Shown one piece after another: positions 43,031-52,074 of a stretch of DNA of 64,000 nucleotides; position 1 is the stretch's first letter, and each line of letters begins with the position of its first letter. Below the pieces are notes generated by a model. That model was not told the DNA's origin. It did not search any database and saw nothing but the letters and a program-made list of their open reading frames with translations. This DNA comes from JADJNY01 sp046349615 (GTDB lineage: Bacteria > Planctomycetota > UBA1135 > GCA-002686595): positions 130,070 to 194,069 of the forward strand of contig JAXMBZ010000008.1 of NCBI GenBank assembly GCA_046349615.1. The letters run 5' to 3'. The translations under genes and the position numbers were made by a program.

Positions 43031-44854
43031 TCAGCGCACGTGGACGTCGGCCCAGTAGCCGAAGTCGAGGTCGCGGTTCTTCCCCGAGACGTTGCGCGTG
43101 CGGAGCAGGAGCACGCGCTCCGCGCCCGCGGGAGCCTCGGGGAGCGCGACCTCGAGCTCCTGCATGCCGCGATCCTCGGGGACCTCGTGCGGCCGCAGGA
43201 CGCGCTCGAAGAGCACGCGCGGCTCCGCGCCGTTCGTCGCGAGCTCGACCACGAAGCCGAGCCCGTCGCAGTGCGGCTCGCCGGGCCCGGCGCCCTTCCA
43301 CGCGTTCGGAAGCACGCCGAAGCGCGCGCGCACCACGCGCGCGTTCTCCGGTGCGACGATCTCGATCCTGCTGTCGGCGCGGAGCACGAGCGCGTTCCCG
43401 CCGGGGACGCGCCGCGGAGCCGAGCGCTCCGGCGAATCGATGCGCCGCGGACGCGGTTGGAACATGAACCAGGGGTCCGTCTCCGGCCAGTCCTTGCCGG
43501 CACCGACGTCGTCGAACGGCGGGTAGCCGATGCGTCGAAGTTGCAGGAGCCGCGCGCCGAAGCCGAAGGGCGAGGGGTAGAACGCGCTCCAGTTCTGCTC
43601 GACGACGTCCTCGTAGGGGAAGCCCGCCCGCACCGATTCGGCGAGCGCGGTCGCGGAGCCGTGGTGACGCTCGCCGTACCACGCGCCGTAGCGCGCGTCG
43701 TAGGGCAGGAGGGCGGCGAGCGCGATGCAGGCGAGCGACTGCGCGGCGAGCGCGAGCTTGCGCGGTCCGTAGCGGCACAACGCGAGGAACGCCGTGATCC
43801 AGAGCGCGGTCGGGAGGATCACGTAGCGGTTCGCGACGCCGGCGGACGCCCCCGTCGGCGCGCGCGCGACGCCGATCGCGCACGCGATCGAGCACGCGGC
43901 GGCGAGCCCCGCGATCACCGCGGCGATGCGCAGGCGTTCGTCACGGTCCTTCCACGCGGAGAGAGCGGCGAGGGCGGCCAGGCAGGCGAATCCGAGCACG
44001 CCGAGGGGCGCGAGGACGCGCTCTCGCTCCGCGATCGGACCGAGGTTCAGGCTCAGGAACTGCACCGCCGTACGGAAGATCGGCCACGGTTCGTGCGTGC
44101 GCGACGTGTGCGCGGGGAACTGGAAGCCGACGAAGTAGTACGCGACGAGCAGGCCCGTGGCGACCACGGCGGCGGCGAACACCCGCGCGGTCGCACGCTC
44201 TTCGGCGACGCTCGAGCGGCGCAGCGTCCACCACGCGACGAGCATCCACGCGACGAGCGGCGGGATCTGCATCAGTCCGAACCCGCCGTTCAGCGGGAGG
44301 AGCAGCACGCAGAGCGCCATCAGGATCGCGCTCCCATGGCCCGGCGCGCCGGGACGGCGCAGCGCGAGCACGACGAACGCGGCCACGAGCGCGATCGGGA
44401 CCGCGATCGTGATCTGCATGCCGAGCAGGAAGTTCTCCGCGTTGCCCCAGTGGAGCAGCAGCAGCGGGAAGAACGCGTCCGCGAGGCTCGCGCGCCCGCG
44501 CAGGCGCCACGCCGCGAGCACGAGGAAGAGCGCAGTCAGCGACTGCACGATCACCTGCACGTGCATCCCCGAGCGGAAGTCGTCCGTCGTCCAGAGCCCG
44601 AGCATGTAGAGGAGGCGCGGGACGACGATCCGGTGCTCGTTCGCGGGCGCCCAGAACCAGGCCCACGTCAGGTGGGAGTCGGGGAGCAGCGCGCCCGCGA
44701 GCTCCATGTCGTCCATGAAGGGGATCGGGCTCGCGTAGCGGGCGACGTAGACGAACGCCCACGCGGTCATCGCCGCCCACGCGGCGATCACCGTCCATCG
44801 GACGATGCGTTGCCGCCGGGCGTCGCGCTCCGCTTCGTTCGAGCTCTCGGCCAT
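43031..44854 (-). CDS. Giant polytopic membrane protein, family B copy 1
   Basis: 607 residues. The family B pattern is present but more divergent: RYASPIPFMDDMELAGALLPD, APANEHRIVVPR, FRSGMHVQVIVQSL, AENFLLGMQITIAV and NGGFGLMQIPPLVAW. The soluble C-terminal half has ARFGVLPNAW and a final DLDFGYWADVHVR, echoing the FGILP strand and tryptophan-rich end of family A. That suggests that the exported domains of both families serve the same kind of target. Confidence 0.75.
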   Translation of the reverse strand: MAESSNEAERDARRQRIVRWTVIAAWAAMTAWAFVYVARYASPIPFMDDMELAGALLPDSHLTWAWFWAPANEHRIVVPRLLYMLGLWTTDDFRSGMHVQVIVQSLTALFLVLAAWRLRGRASLADAFFPLLLLHWGNAENFLLGMQITIAVPIALVAAFVVLALRRPGAPGHGSAILMALCVLLLPLNGGFGLMQIPPLVAWMLVAWWTLRRSSVAEERATARVFAAAVVATGLLVAYYFVGFQFPAHTSRTHEPWPIFRTAVQFLSLNLGPIAERERVLAPLGVLGFACLAALAALSAWKDRDERLRIAAVIAGLAAACSIACAIGVARAPTGASAGVANRYVILPTALWITAFLALCRYGPRKLALAAQSLACIALAALLPYDARYGAWYGERHHGSATALAESVRAGFPYEDVVEQNWSAFYPSPFGFGARLLQLRRIGYPPFDDVGAGKDWPETDPWFMFQPRPRRIDSPERSAPRRVPGGNALVLRADSRIEIVAPENARVVRARFGVLPNAWKGAGPGEPHCDGLGFVVELATNGAEPRVLFERVLRPHEVPEDRGMQELEVALPEAPAGAERVLLLRTRNVSGKNRDLDFGYWADVHVR

Positions 44855-44893
44855 GGTCGAGGGGCGCGCGACGTTCGCGCGCGGCGGCCGGCG

Positions 44894-46078
44894 TCAGCGC
44901 GCCGCCTTGGAGGGGCTCTTCTTGCGCGCGACGAACGCGGCGAGGCGTTCGAGCGCGCGCTCGATCGTCTCGAGCGACGTCGCGTACGAGAGTCGGATCG
45001 AATCGTCGACGCCGAACGCGGAGCCGGGCACGACGGCGAGGTTCTGCTCCTCGAGCAAGTCCTCGCAGAAGCCGCTCGAGCCGCGCGCGTCGAGCAGCGG
45101 CGCGACGCGGGGGAACGCGTAGAACGCGCCGCGCGGCCACGGGGTCTCGAGCCCCATCTTCTGGAGCCCCGCGACGATCGTGCGGCGGCGCTTGTCGAAC
45201 TGCGCGCACATCTCGGCGACCTCGCGCGGCTCGGCGAGGAGCGCCGCCTCGTAGGCCTGCTGCGAGACGAGGTTCGGGCAGCCCGTGAGCTGGCTGTGCA
45301 GCTTCGCGACGCCGGAGACGACGTCCTTCGGGCCCGCGCAGAAGCCGATGCGGTAGCCGGTCATCGCGAACGCCTTGCTCGCGCCGTCGACGATCACGGT
45401 GCGCGCGCGGACGCGCTCGGACACCTGCGCGGGCGACAGGTTCGGCTCGCCCTCGTACACGAGGCGGCGGTAGATCTCGTCGGAGACGATCCAGAGGTCG
45501 TGCTTCTCCGCGAGCTCGGACAGCGCGCGCACCTCCGCCGCCGTCATCACGTAACCCGACGGATTGCAGGGCGAGTTGATGAGGAGGCCCTTCGTCTTCT
45601 TCGTGATCGCGGCGGCGATGCGCGCGACGTCGGGGCCGAGGTCCGGACGCGACGGCACTTCGACCGGCACGCCGCCGGCGAAGCGGATGATCTCGACGTA
45701 CGAGACCCAGGCGGGGAGGAGCACGAGCACCTCGTCGCCCGGCTCGATCAACGTGAGGCAGGCGCCGGAGAGCGCGTGCTTCGCGCTGTGGCACACGGTG
45801 ATCTCCGCGGGCGTGAAGGCGATGCCGCGCGTGTCCGTGAGGTGCTGCGCGATCGCCTTGCGCAGCGACGCAGTCCCTTCGGCCGGCGTGTAGCGGACCT
45901 TGCCGCCGCGCACGGCCGCGACGGCGGCGGATTGCACGGCTTCGGGCGCGTTGAAGTCGGGCTCGCCCACCGCCATGTTGATCACGTCGCGGCCCTGGGC
46001 GGCGAGCTCCTTCGCGCGGGCGTCGAGCGCGAGGGTGGTCGAGAGGGAGAGCTTCTGGACGCGCGTGTTCTGCCGCAT
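44894..46078 (-). CDS. Class I PLP aminotransferase (aspartate/tyrosine type)
   Basis: 394 residues from ATG 46078. Fold-type I with GEPDFNAPEAV, NSPCNPSGYVMT, DEIYRRLVYEG and the PLP lysine in GASKAFAMTGYRIG; C-terminal RLSYATS carries the substrate-binding Arg. The sequence is typical of the Ib aspartate aminotransferase subgroup, moving amino groups between aspartate or aromatic amino acids and 2-oxoglutarate. The upstream extension of the frame has no homology. It is divergent from the hypothetical gene at 46302. Confidence 0.93.
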   Translation of the reverse strand: MRQNTRVQKLSLSTTLALDARAKELAAQGRDVINMAVGEPDFNAPEAVQSAAVAAVRGGKVRYTPAEGTASLRKAIAQHLTDTRGIAFTPAEITVCHSAKHALSGACLTLIEPGDEVLVLLPAWVSYVEIIRFAGGVPVEVPSRPDLGPDVARIAAAITKKTKGLLINSPCNPSGYVMTAAEVRALSELAEKHDLWIVSDEIYRRLVYEGEPNLSPAQVSERVRARTVIVDGASKAFAMTGYRIGFCAGPKDVVSGVAKLHSQLTGCPNLVSQQAYEAALLAEPREVAEMCAQFDKRRRTIVAGLQKMGLETPWPRGAFYAFPRVAPLLDARGSSGFCEDLLEEQNLAVVPGSAFGVDDSIRLSYATSLETIERALERLAAFVARKKSPSKAAR

Positions 46079-46301
46079 CCCGGGATTCTCGGGGTCCGGC
46101 GCGGCCGAGATCAAGACGGGAGCGCCGCCTACGCCCATCCTCCGGGAAGACGAACGGCTCGCGCGGCGTCCTTGCGGCCTCCAGCCGCTCGGCGGGCCGC
46201 GGAACGGGGTTTCGCGTGCACGCGGAGCGGCCGTGCGGTAGCTACAGGCGCCTCCCGGGCTCCGCGTCGTCGGTCCCGGACACCCCGACCCGAGCCCCTC
46301 G

Positions 46302-48317
46302 ATGAGCCTCAAGTCCCGCTTCCTGCGCATCACGCTGATCGTGCTCGGCGTGCTCGCGTTCGCCGGATACTTCGCGTTCGCGACGTTCCTCTACGACCCG
46401 CTCGAGGGCGATCTCGACTACGACGTGGCGGCGCTCGCCCCGCGCGACGTCGACTTCTACGCCTCGAAGGCGGACCTCCGCGCCCTCTTCCAGCCCTTCC
46501 CCGACCTCGCGGCGAAGAAGCAGCTCGAGGAGAACGCCGCGTGGAACGCCTGGACGTCCTCGCCGGAGTACCAGGACCTCGCGCGCTCGACGCGGCTCGA
46601 GGAGACGCTCGCGCAGATGAAGAAGGACCTCGGCGCGCTCCCGTTCGGCATGGACCTCCTCGACGTCTTCGGCGGCGAGGACCTCGCGGTCGCCGGGTAC
46701 TTGAAGGGCGCGGACTTCGCGCAGGCCGACTGGGCGCTGTACGGCCGGGCGAACTGGGCCGGCAAGCTCGCGGCGTCGGCGCTGCGCCACCCCGGGCTCC
46801 TCGGGCTCGAGAAGCGCGGGCTCGCGGCGGTCGAGGGCGACGAGTGCGTCGAGCTCAGCGGGGGGCAGCTCCCGCGCACGCTCTACGTGACGCGGCTGCG
46901 CGACGTCGTCATCGTCGCGACGAAGCCCGAGTTCGCGAAGAAGGCGCACGACCTCGAGCGCAAGCAGTACGCGGACTCGCTCTACCAGAGCGCGATGTAC
47001 CACGACTTCATCGAGCAGAAGGAGCGCAACAAGCGCCGCGACGAGGTCGAAGTCTTCGTGAACACGATGAAGCTCATGGATGCGATGGGCTTCAAGGGCG
47101 AGTACCCCGACACGAAGAGCCAGGACTTCACGCCGGCGTTCCTCGGCCGCTGGTTCCAGGCGCGCTCCGCGAAGAACGTCACGGGCATCGTCGGGCTCGA
47201 CGGCGGGCTCCAGCTCGACCTGCACGGCGAGTTCTCGAGCGAGCTCATCACGCGCGACCAGGAGAAGTTCTACAGGACGCGCGGCTTCGACCGCGGCCAG
47301 GTGCTCGGCGAGGCGGCGCAGCTCGCGCCCGCCGATTGCGCGCTCTTCGTCGTGCTCCACGCCGGCATGGCCGATTTCGCGCGGCAGGTGTTCGCGTCGA
47401 TGGAGCCCGCGCTGAAGCAGGTCGTCGAGGACACCTTCCGCAGCACCGGCAAGTACCAGAACCTCGAGCAGGTGATCGCGCAGCTCGACGGCGCGTTCAA
47501 GGACCGCATGGCGATCCTCGTGCGCAAGAACGACTACGGCTTCGACGCCGACGGGCCGCCGCACACGGACGATCCGGTGCCCGCGGTCGCGCTCGTCTTC
47601 TGGACGAAGGACGTCAAGCAGATCGTCGACCTGCGCGAGACGATCGGCAACAACGGCTCGAAGTTCGGGCTCAAGGGCCGCTCGGAGACCGAGGTCGGTT
47701 ACTTCAAGTACTTCGAGGCCGGCTACGAGACGCGCGAGTACTGGTCGCGCCAGATCCCGGGCACGGGCTGCATCAGCACCGTGAACGCGGGCGACATCAC
47801 GATCGTCACGAACGTCTCGAAGATGATGGGGCACATCCTCAAGGTGCAGACGCAGGGCGGGGACAAGTACCCGCGCCTCGCCGACGAGCCCGCGTTCGAG
47901 GCATTGATGCAGTCCGCGCCGCCGCGCTCGAACCTGCTCGTCTACGCGAACCCGCGCATCCTCGGTCCGATCCTGCGCGACCAGGCGAAGGTCGCCGCGG
48001 CGAGCGCCGTCCACGTCGACTGGCAGTCGATCACGCCCCTCGAAGGGCAGAAGATCCTCCGCGCGGAGTTCGGCGGGAAGAAGGAGGCGGACCTGAGCGC
48101 GGAGGAGAAGACCTCGTTCGACGCGAAGCTCGACGCGCGCCTGAAGGAGCTCGAGGCGAAGTTCGCGAAGGAGCAGGTCCCCACCTTCATGGCGAAGCAG
48201 GAACGCTGGATCCGCTACCTCGAGGGGACGGAGAGCGTGCTCCTCTTCCTCGCGCTCGACCCGAAGAACTGGGACCTCGTCGTCCGGGCGCCGTTCGCGC
48301 CGCCGGGGGCGAACTAG
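46302..48317 (+). CDS. Membrane-anchored protein of unknown function
   Basis: 671 residues with one N-terminal helix (about 8-31, ITLIVLGVLAFAGYFAFAT) and a long exported domain. Recognisable elements are YDVAALAPRDVDFYASKADLR, a GGEDLAVAGYLKGADF strand and a repeated-looking second half (PADCALFVVLHAGMADFARQV; PRSNLLVYANPRILGP). The last part (about 600-640) is charged and helical. This resembles large planctomycete envelope proteins of unknown role; no domain is assigned with confidence. Confidence 0.75.
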   Translation: MSLKSRFLRITLIVLGVLAFAGYFAFATFLYDPLEGDLDYDVAALAPRDVDFYASKADLRALFQPFPDLAAKKQLEENAAWNAWTSSPEYQDLARSTRLEETLAQMKKDLGALPFGMDLLDVFGGEDLAVAGYLKGADFAQADWALYGRANWAGKLAASALRHPGLLGLEKRGLAAVEGDECVELSGGQLPRTLYVTRLRDVVIVATKPEFAKKAHDLERKQYADSLYQSAMYHDFIEQKERNKRRDEVEVFVNTMKLMDAMGFKGEYPDTKSQDFTPAFLGRWFQARSAKNVTGIVGLDGGLQLDLHGEFSSELITRDQEKFYRTRGFDRGQVLGEAAQLAPADCALFVVLHAGMADFARQVFASMEPALKQVVEDTFRSTGKYQNLEQVIAQLDGAFKDRMAILVRKNDYGFDADGPPHTDDPVPAVALVFWTKDVKQIVDLRETIGNNGSKFGLKGRSETEVGYFKYFEAGYETREYWSRQIPGTGCISTVNAGDITIVTNVSKMMGHILKVQTQGGDKYPRLADEPAFEALMQSAPPRSNLLVYANPRILGPILRDQAKVAAASAVHVDWQSITPLEGQKILRAEFGGKKEADLSAEEKTSFDAKLDARLKELEAKFAKEQVPTFMAKQERWIRYLEGTESVLLFLALDPKNWDLVVRAPFAPPGAN

Positions 48318-48376
48318 CGGCCCCAGGGCGAGCGGGCGGGCGGTCCCCGGCGCGGCGCTCCCCCCGGAAACGAAGC

Positions 48377-48400
48377 CGGGAGGCCCTTCTGGACCTCCCG
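48377..48400. terminator. Hairpin between unknown gene and tRNA-Leu
   Basis: CGGGAGG pairs with CCTCCCG (with inner CC/GG and one bulged A) between the plus-strand gene ending 48317 and the minus-strand tRNA. On the minus strand it lies 12 nt past the tRNA 3' end, so it could end tRNA transcription. Confidence 0.55.
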
Positions 48401-48412
48401 ACGAGTTCGATT

Positions 48413-48500
48413 TGGTGCCCCGGACTGGAGTCGAACCAGCAAGGGTGATAAGCCCACTAGCACCTCAAGCTAGCGCGTCTGCCAATTCCGCCACCGGGGC
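48413..48500 (-). tRNA. tRNA-Leu, anticodon GAG
   Basis: The reverse strand begins GCCCCGG and ends CCGGGGC-A-CCA, giving a perfect 7-bp acceptor stem and a genome-encoded CCA. The D-arm region has GGCGGAATTGGCAGAC, the anticodon loop TTGAGGT within a CTAGC/GCTAG stem gives anticodon GAG, and there is a long class II variable arm followed by GGTTCGACTCC. Length 88 nt including CCA, right for tRNA-Leu. Confidence 0.97.
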
Positions 48501-48673
48501 ACCGAGTTGGGCGGGGAGTCTATCGGCGGGCCGGAAGGGCTGCAAGCGGCTCGAGGGGGCGATTCGAGTGCGTCCTGAGCACCGTCCCGTCTGCGCACCC
48601 TCCCGCGATGGACTCTCGTCCCGGCGGCGCTAGCGTGTCCGCCCTTTCCCTGGCACCCCACCCGGAGATCACC

Positions 48674-49906
48674 ATGCCCCGCTCCCGCGGCAACGCGCTC
48701 ATCGGACAGTCCGGCGGCCCGACCGCCGTCATCAACCAGAGCCTCGTCGGGCTCGTCGAGCGCCTCGTCGAGTCCGACCGGGTGCGGACGGTCTACGGGG
48801 CCGTCCACGGGATCCAAGGCGTCCTCGGCGGCAAGCTGATCGACCTCTCCCGCGAGAAGGCGAAGACGCTCGAGGCCGTCGCCCGGACGCCGTCCTCCGC
48901 GCTGCGCTCCGTGCGCCACAAGCCGACGCCCGACGAGTGCCGCAAGATCCTCGACGAGCTCGAGCGGCTCGAGGTGCACTGGTTCTTCTACATCGGAGGC
49001 AACGACTCCGCCGAGACCGCGCGCCTCATCGAGAGCATGGCGAAGGCGGACGGGTACGAGCTCTTCGTCTTCCACGTGCCGAAGACGATCGACAACGACC
49101 TGCGCGTCACCGACCACTGCCCGGGCTATCCGTCCGCGGCGAAGTTCGTCGCGCAGGCGATGATGGGGGACAACCTCGACAACCGCTCGCTCCCCGGGAT
49201 CAAGATCGACGTGATCATGGGGCGCAACGCGGGCTGGTTGACGGCCGCGAGCGCGCTCGCGCGGCGCTTCGAGGACGACGGCCCGCACCTCGTCTACGTC
49301 CCCGAGCGCGTGTTCGACCTCGCGCGCTTCGCCGCCGACGTCGACGGGGTCGTGAAGCGCTTCGGGCGCTGCGTCGTCGCGGTGTCCGAGGGCATCCACG
49401 GGCCCGATGGGAAGACGCTCGTCGAGGCGAAGGAGAAGGACTCGCACGGCAACGTCCAGCTCTCGGGCTCGGGCGCCCTCGGCGACCTGCTCGCGGCGGA
49501 GATCAAGACGCGCCTCGGCGCGAAGCGCGTGCGCGCGGACACGTTCGGCTACCTGCAGCGGAGCTTCGCCGGCGTCGTGAGCGACGTCGACGCGAAGGAA
49601 GCGCGCGCGGTCGGGCGCTTCGCGGCGAAGAAGGCGCTCGAGGGCAAGGTCGGGTCGGGCTCGATCGTGCTCGTGCGCGAGAAGGGCAAGAAGGGCCGGT
49701 ACGCGTCGAGCTGCGACGTCACGGAGATCGCGAACGTCGCGAAGGACACGCGGCCGCTCGAGGAGCGGTACCTCCGCGGCGACAACGACGTCAGCGCGGC
49801 GTTCCTCGACTACGTGCGGCCGCTCGTCGGCGAGCTGCCGGAGGTCGCGCGGCTCTCGGACTTCGCGCCGAAGGTGAAGAAGACGAAGGGCGCGCAGGCC
49901 ACCTAG
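48674..49906 (+). CDS. 6-phosphofructokinase family, probably PPi-dependent
   Basis: 410 residues. GQSGGPTAVINQS opens the fold, followed by YIGGNDSAETA (108-) and PKTIDNDL (136-143). ATP-dependent PfkA has GGDGS; PPi-dependent enzymes carry an Asp at the fourth position and a Lys in PKTIDND. Here GGND and PKTIDND fit a PPi-dependent or closely related clade. It would interconvert fructose-6-phosphate and fructose-1,6-bisphosphate. GGAG precedes ATG 48674. The biochemical donor is inferred from two motifs only. Confidence 0.92.
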   Translation: MPRSRGNALIGQSGGPTAVINQSLVGLVERLVESDRVRTVYGAVHGIQGVLGGKLIDLSREKAKTLEAVARTPSSALRSVRHKPTPDECRKILDELERLEVHWFFYIGGNDSAETARLIESMAKADGYELFVFHVPKTIDNDLRVTDHCPGYPSAAKFVAQAMMGDNLDNRSLPGIKIDVIMGRNAGWLTAASALARRFEDDGPHLVYVPERVFDLARFAADVDGVVKRFGRCVVAVSEGIHGPDGKTLVEAKEKDSHGNVQLSGSGALGDLLAAEIKTRLGAKRVRADTFGYLQRSFAGVVSDVDAKEARAVGRFAAKKALEGKVGSGSIVLVREKGKKGRYASSCDVTEIANVAKDTRPLEERYLRGDNDVSAAFLDYVRPLVGELPEVARLSDFAPKVKKTKGAQAT

Positions 49907-49918
49907 CGTCCGCGTCCG

Positions 49919-50998
49919 TCACGCCGCGCGGCGCGCTTCGTCCGCGGTCGCCTCCGCGGCGGGCACGGGGCGGAGCTCGCGCTTCGCTCCGCGCCGCGCG
50001 GCCCAGTCCTCGATCGGGCCGAGCACCTTCACGATCGTCGCGAGCAGGCTCAGCGCGACCGCGAAGTCGACGAGGTATCCGAGCGCGCTCGCCGGCCGCA
50101 CGAGCCGCAGCGCGACGTCGTTCGCGATCGGGCCCCACAGGTAGATCGTGTACGCGCGCGAGTTGATCGTGCGGATCGGAGCTTGGAGCTCCGCGCGCTC
50201 GAAGAGCCGCGTCGCGATCGGCTTCAGCGCGAGCCACAGCGCGACGAACGCGAACCCGAGCGCCACGAGCGCGAGCGGCACCGCGTGCAGCATCGTCCCC
50301 GGCGCGCGCAGCGCGTGGAACCACACCGCGAACGCACCGAGCGCGACGAACGACCCGAGCAGCACGGCCCGCGGGAGCTTCTGCACCGTCCCGTCCGCGT
50401 ACGCGAACCCGAGCTGGAACGCGCCGCCGTAGAGCAGCACGTTGCGCACGACGTCCGGCACGGGCGCGCGCGCGACCTCGAGCGCCGCGCCGAGCGCGAG
50501 GAAGAGCCCCGCGCCCGCGCACGGGAAGCGCCGGTGCAGTTTCAGCGTCCACGGCGCCGCGGCGAGCATGAAGAGCAGCACGGACAGGAACCACGTGTGC
50601 CAGTCGAGCTCGTCGTACGCGTCGGAGGCCTGCGGGCCCGCGAGCGGCACGAACCAGCGCCAGAGCTGGCTCCACGGGAACGCGTGCCGCGCGTCGGGCC
50701 ACGCGATCGCTCCGACGGCGCACGTGCCGAGCACGACCGCCGCGAGCGCCCAGAACGGCGGGAAGAGGCGCCGCGCGCGCTCGCTCCAGAACCGCCGCAC
50801 CTTCGCGCGGTCCGCGTTCGCGAGGCTCTTCCCGACGAGCGCGCCGCTGACGAAGAACATCAGCGGCATGCCCGGCATGAAGAACGAGAACGTCGCGATG
50901 AACGGGTGCTCCACGCGCTGGAGCAGGTGGAGCAAGATGACCCGCACGACCGAGACGGCGCGCAGGCCGTCGAGATACGGATCGCGAGCGCCGGCCAC
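49919..50998 (-). CDS. Acyltransferase 3 family membrane protein
   Basis: 359 residues from GTG 50998, about ten helices. It starts RDPYLDGLRAVSVVRVILLHLLQ, with FFVSGALVGKSL and FWSERARRLFPPFW: the His of VILLHLLQ and the R-x(3)-R-x-F-P motif are hallmarks of the AT3/OafB-like family that O-acetylates sugars or lipids. It may modify surface glycans. The gene is convergent with the phosphofructokinase, 12 bases apart, and divergent from a cupredoxin-like gene. Confidence 0.9.
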   Translation of the reverse strand: MAGARDPYLDGLRAVSVVRVILLHLLQRVEHPFIATFSFFMPGMPLMFFVSGALVGKSLANADRAKVRRFWSERARRLFPPFWALAAVVLGTCAVGAIAWPDARHAFPWSQLWRWFVPLAGPQASDAYDELDWHTWFLSVLLFMLAAAPWTLKLHRRFPCAGAGLFLALGAALEVARAPVPDVVRNVLLYGGAFQLGFAYADGTVQKLPRAVLLGSFVALGAFAVWFHALRAPGTMLHAVPLALVALGFAFVALWLALKPIATRLFERAELQAPIRTINSRAYTIYLWGPIANDVALRLVRPASALGYLVDFAVALSLLATIVKVLGPIEDWAARRGAKRELRPVPAAEATADEARRAA

Positions 50999-51135
50999 GG
51001 GCCCGTTTCGGCCTCGGGCGCGGGCGCGCGTGAGCCGATCCTCTCGAACCCGCGGGCTCGGCGCCCGGCCGGAAACTCCTTCCCGGCGCGCCTCGTGTGC
51101 TCGTCCGCGGCGTGCGCGCTAGACTGCGCCGCACC

Positions 51136-51885
51136 ATGAAGAAGTCGGTCCTCCTCCTCGTCGCTTCCGTTGGACTCGTCACCGCGACCTGGGCGTTCGC
51201 CCGCGCGCAAGCTCCCGCCTCCGCCGCGCCCGCGGCGACCGGCAAGGTGACGGGCCGCGTCGTCTACGACGGCAAGCCGCCCGAGGTCGGGCCGCTGAAG
51301 ATCGAAGGCGAGAAGACGAAGGGCTGCTGCCCGGACGGCCAGAACGTCGCGACGAAGGACCCGACGCTCGTGATCGACGAGAAGGGCGGCATCGCGAACT
51401 GCGTCGTCACCGTGCAGGTCGACGGCGCGAAGGTCGAGCCCGCGAAGGACCCGATCGTGATCGACCAGAAGGGCTGCCACTTCGAACCGCACGTCGTGAT
51501 CGCGACGCTCGGCAGCACCGCGCGCTTCATGAACTCCGACGTGTGCACGCACAACGTCCACACGTTCGCGCGCAAGTCCGAAGGCATGAACCGCGCGGTC
51601 GCGAGCGGCGGCAAGGAGGACATGAAGCTCGAGAACAAGGAGGTGGTGAAGATCCTCTGCGACTACCACCCGTGGATGTCGAGCTACGTCTTCGTGACCG
51701 ACACGCCGTTCACCGCGCTCACGAAGGCCGACGGCACGTTCGAGATCACGGGCCTGAAGCCCGGCACGTACAAGGCCGAGGTCTGGCACGAGCAGCTCGG
51801 CAAGCTGAAGTTCGACCTGACCGTCGGCGACGGCGGCAACGGGTCGGCCGGCGAGCTCAAGATGGCGTTCAAGAAGAAGGGCTGA
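51136..51885 (+). CDS. Exported cupredoxin-like protein with carboxypeptidase-regulatory-like strand
   Basis: 249 residues with a signal peptide (VLLLVASVGLVTATWAFARAQA). It begins with a short beta domain GKVTGRVVYDGKPPEVGPLK. In the cupredoxin-like part, CHFEPHVVIATLGSTARF, CTHNVHTFARK and ILCDYHPWMSSYVFV give potential copper ligands (His, Cys, His, Met). The end TFEITGLKPGTYKAEVWHEQLG is a carboxypeptidase-regulatory type repeat. Probably a periplasmic or extracellular copper redox protein. TAGACT at 51120-51125 lies 10 nt before the ATG. Confidence 0.85.
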   Translation: MKKSVLLLVASVGLVTATWAFARAQAPASAAPAATGKVTGRVVYDGKPPEVGPLKIEGEKTKGCCPDGQNVATKDPTLVIDEKGGIANCVVTVQVDGAKVEPAKDPIVIDQKGCHFEPHVVIATLGSTARFMNSDVCTHNVHTFARKSEGMNRAVASGGKEDMKLENKEVVKILCDYHPWMSSYVFVTDTPFTALTKADGTFEITGLKPGTYKAEVWHEQLGKLKFDLTVGDGGNGSAGELKMAFKKKG

Positions 51886-52074
51886 GCGAGCATCCGCGCA
51901 CGCTCTCCGTGCGCTTTCGCCCTCCACTGCGTCCGCGGCGCGGCGCGCGATCTCCACCTCACGTCCACCTCGGCCGACGGCGGGGGTCGCGGCCCCGTGA
52001 CCGGCGGGCGTCCGCCTTGCTAGTGCGCAGCGTTCCCCCTCCTCCGCGCTCGCGCGGCGTTCCAGGATCTCTCC

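Noticed and set aside
41099..48448. A 2449-codon open frame on the plus strand
   Set aside because: Runs antisense to three well-supported membrane proteins and an aminotransferase, and ends in the tRNA-Leu; composition is Arg/Glu/Ala noise.
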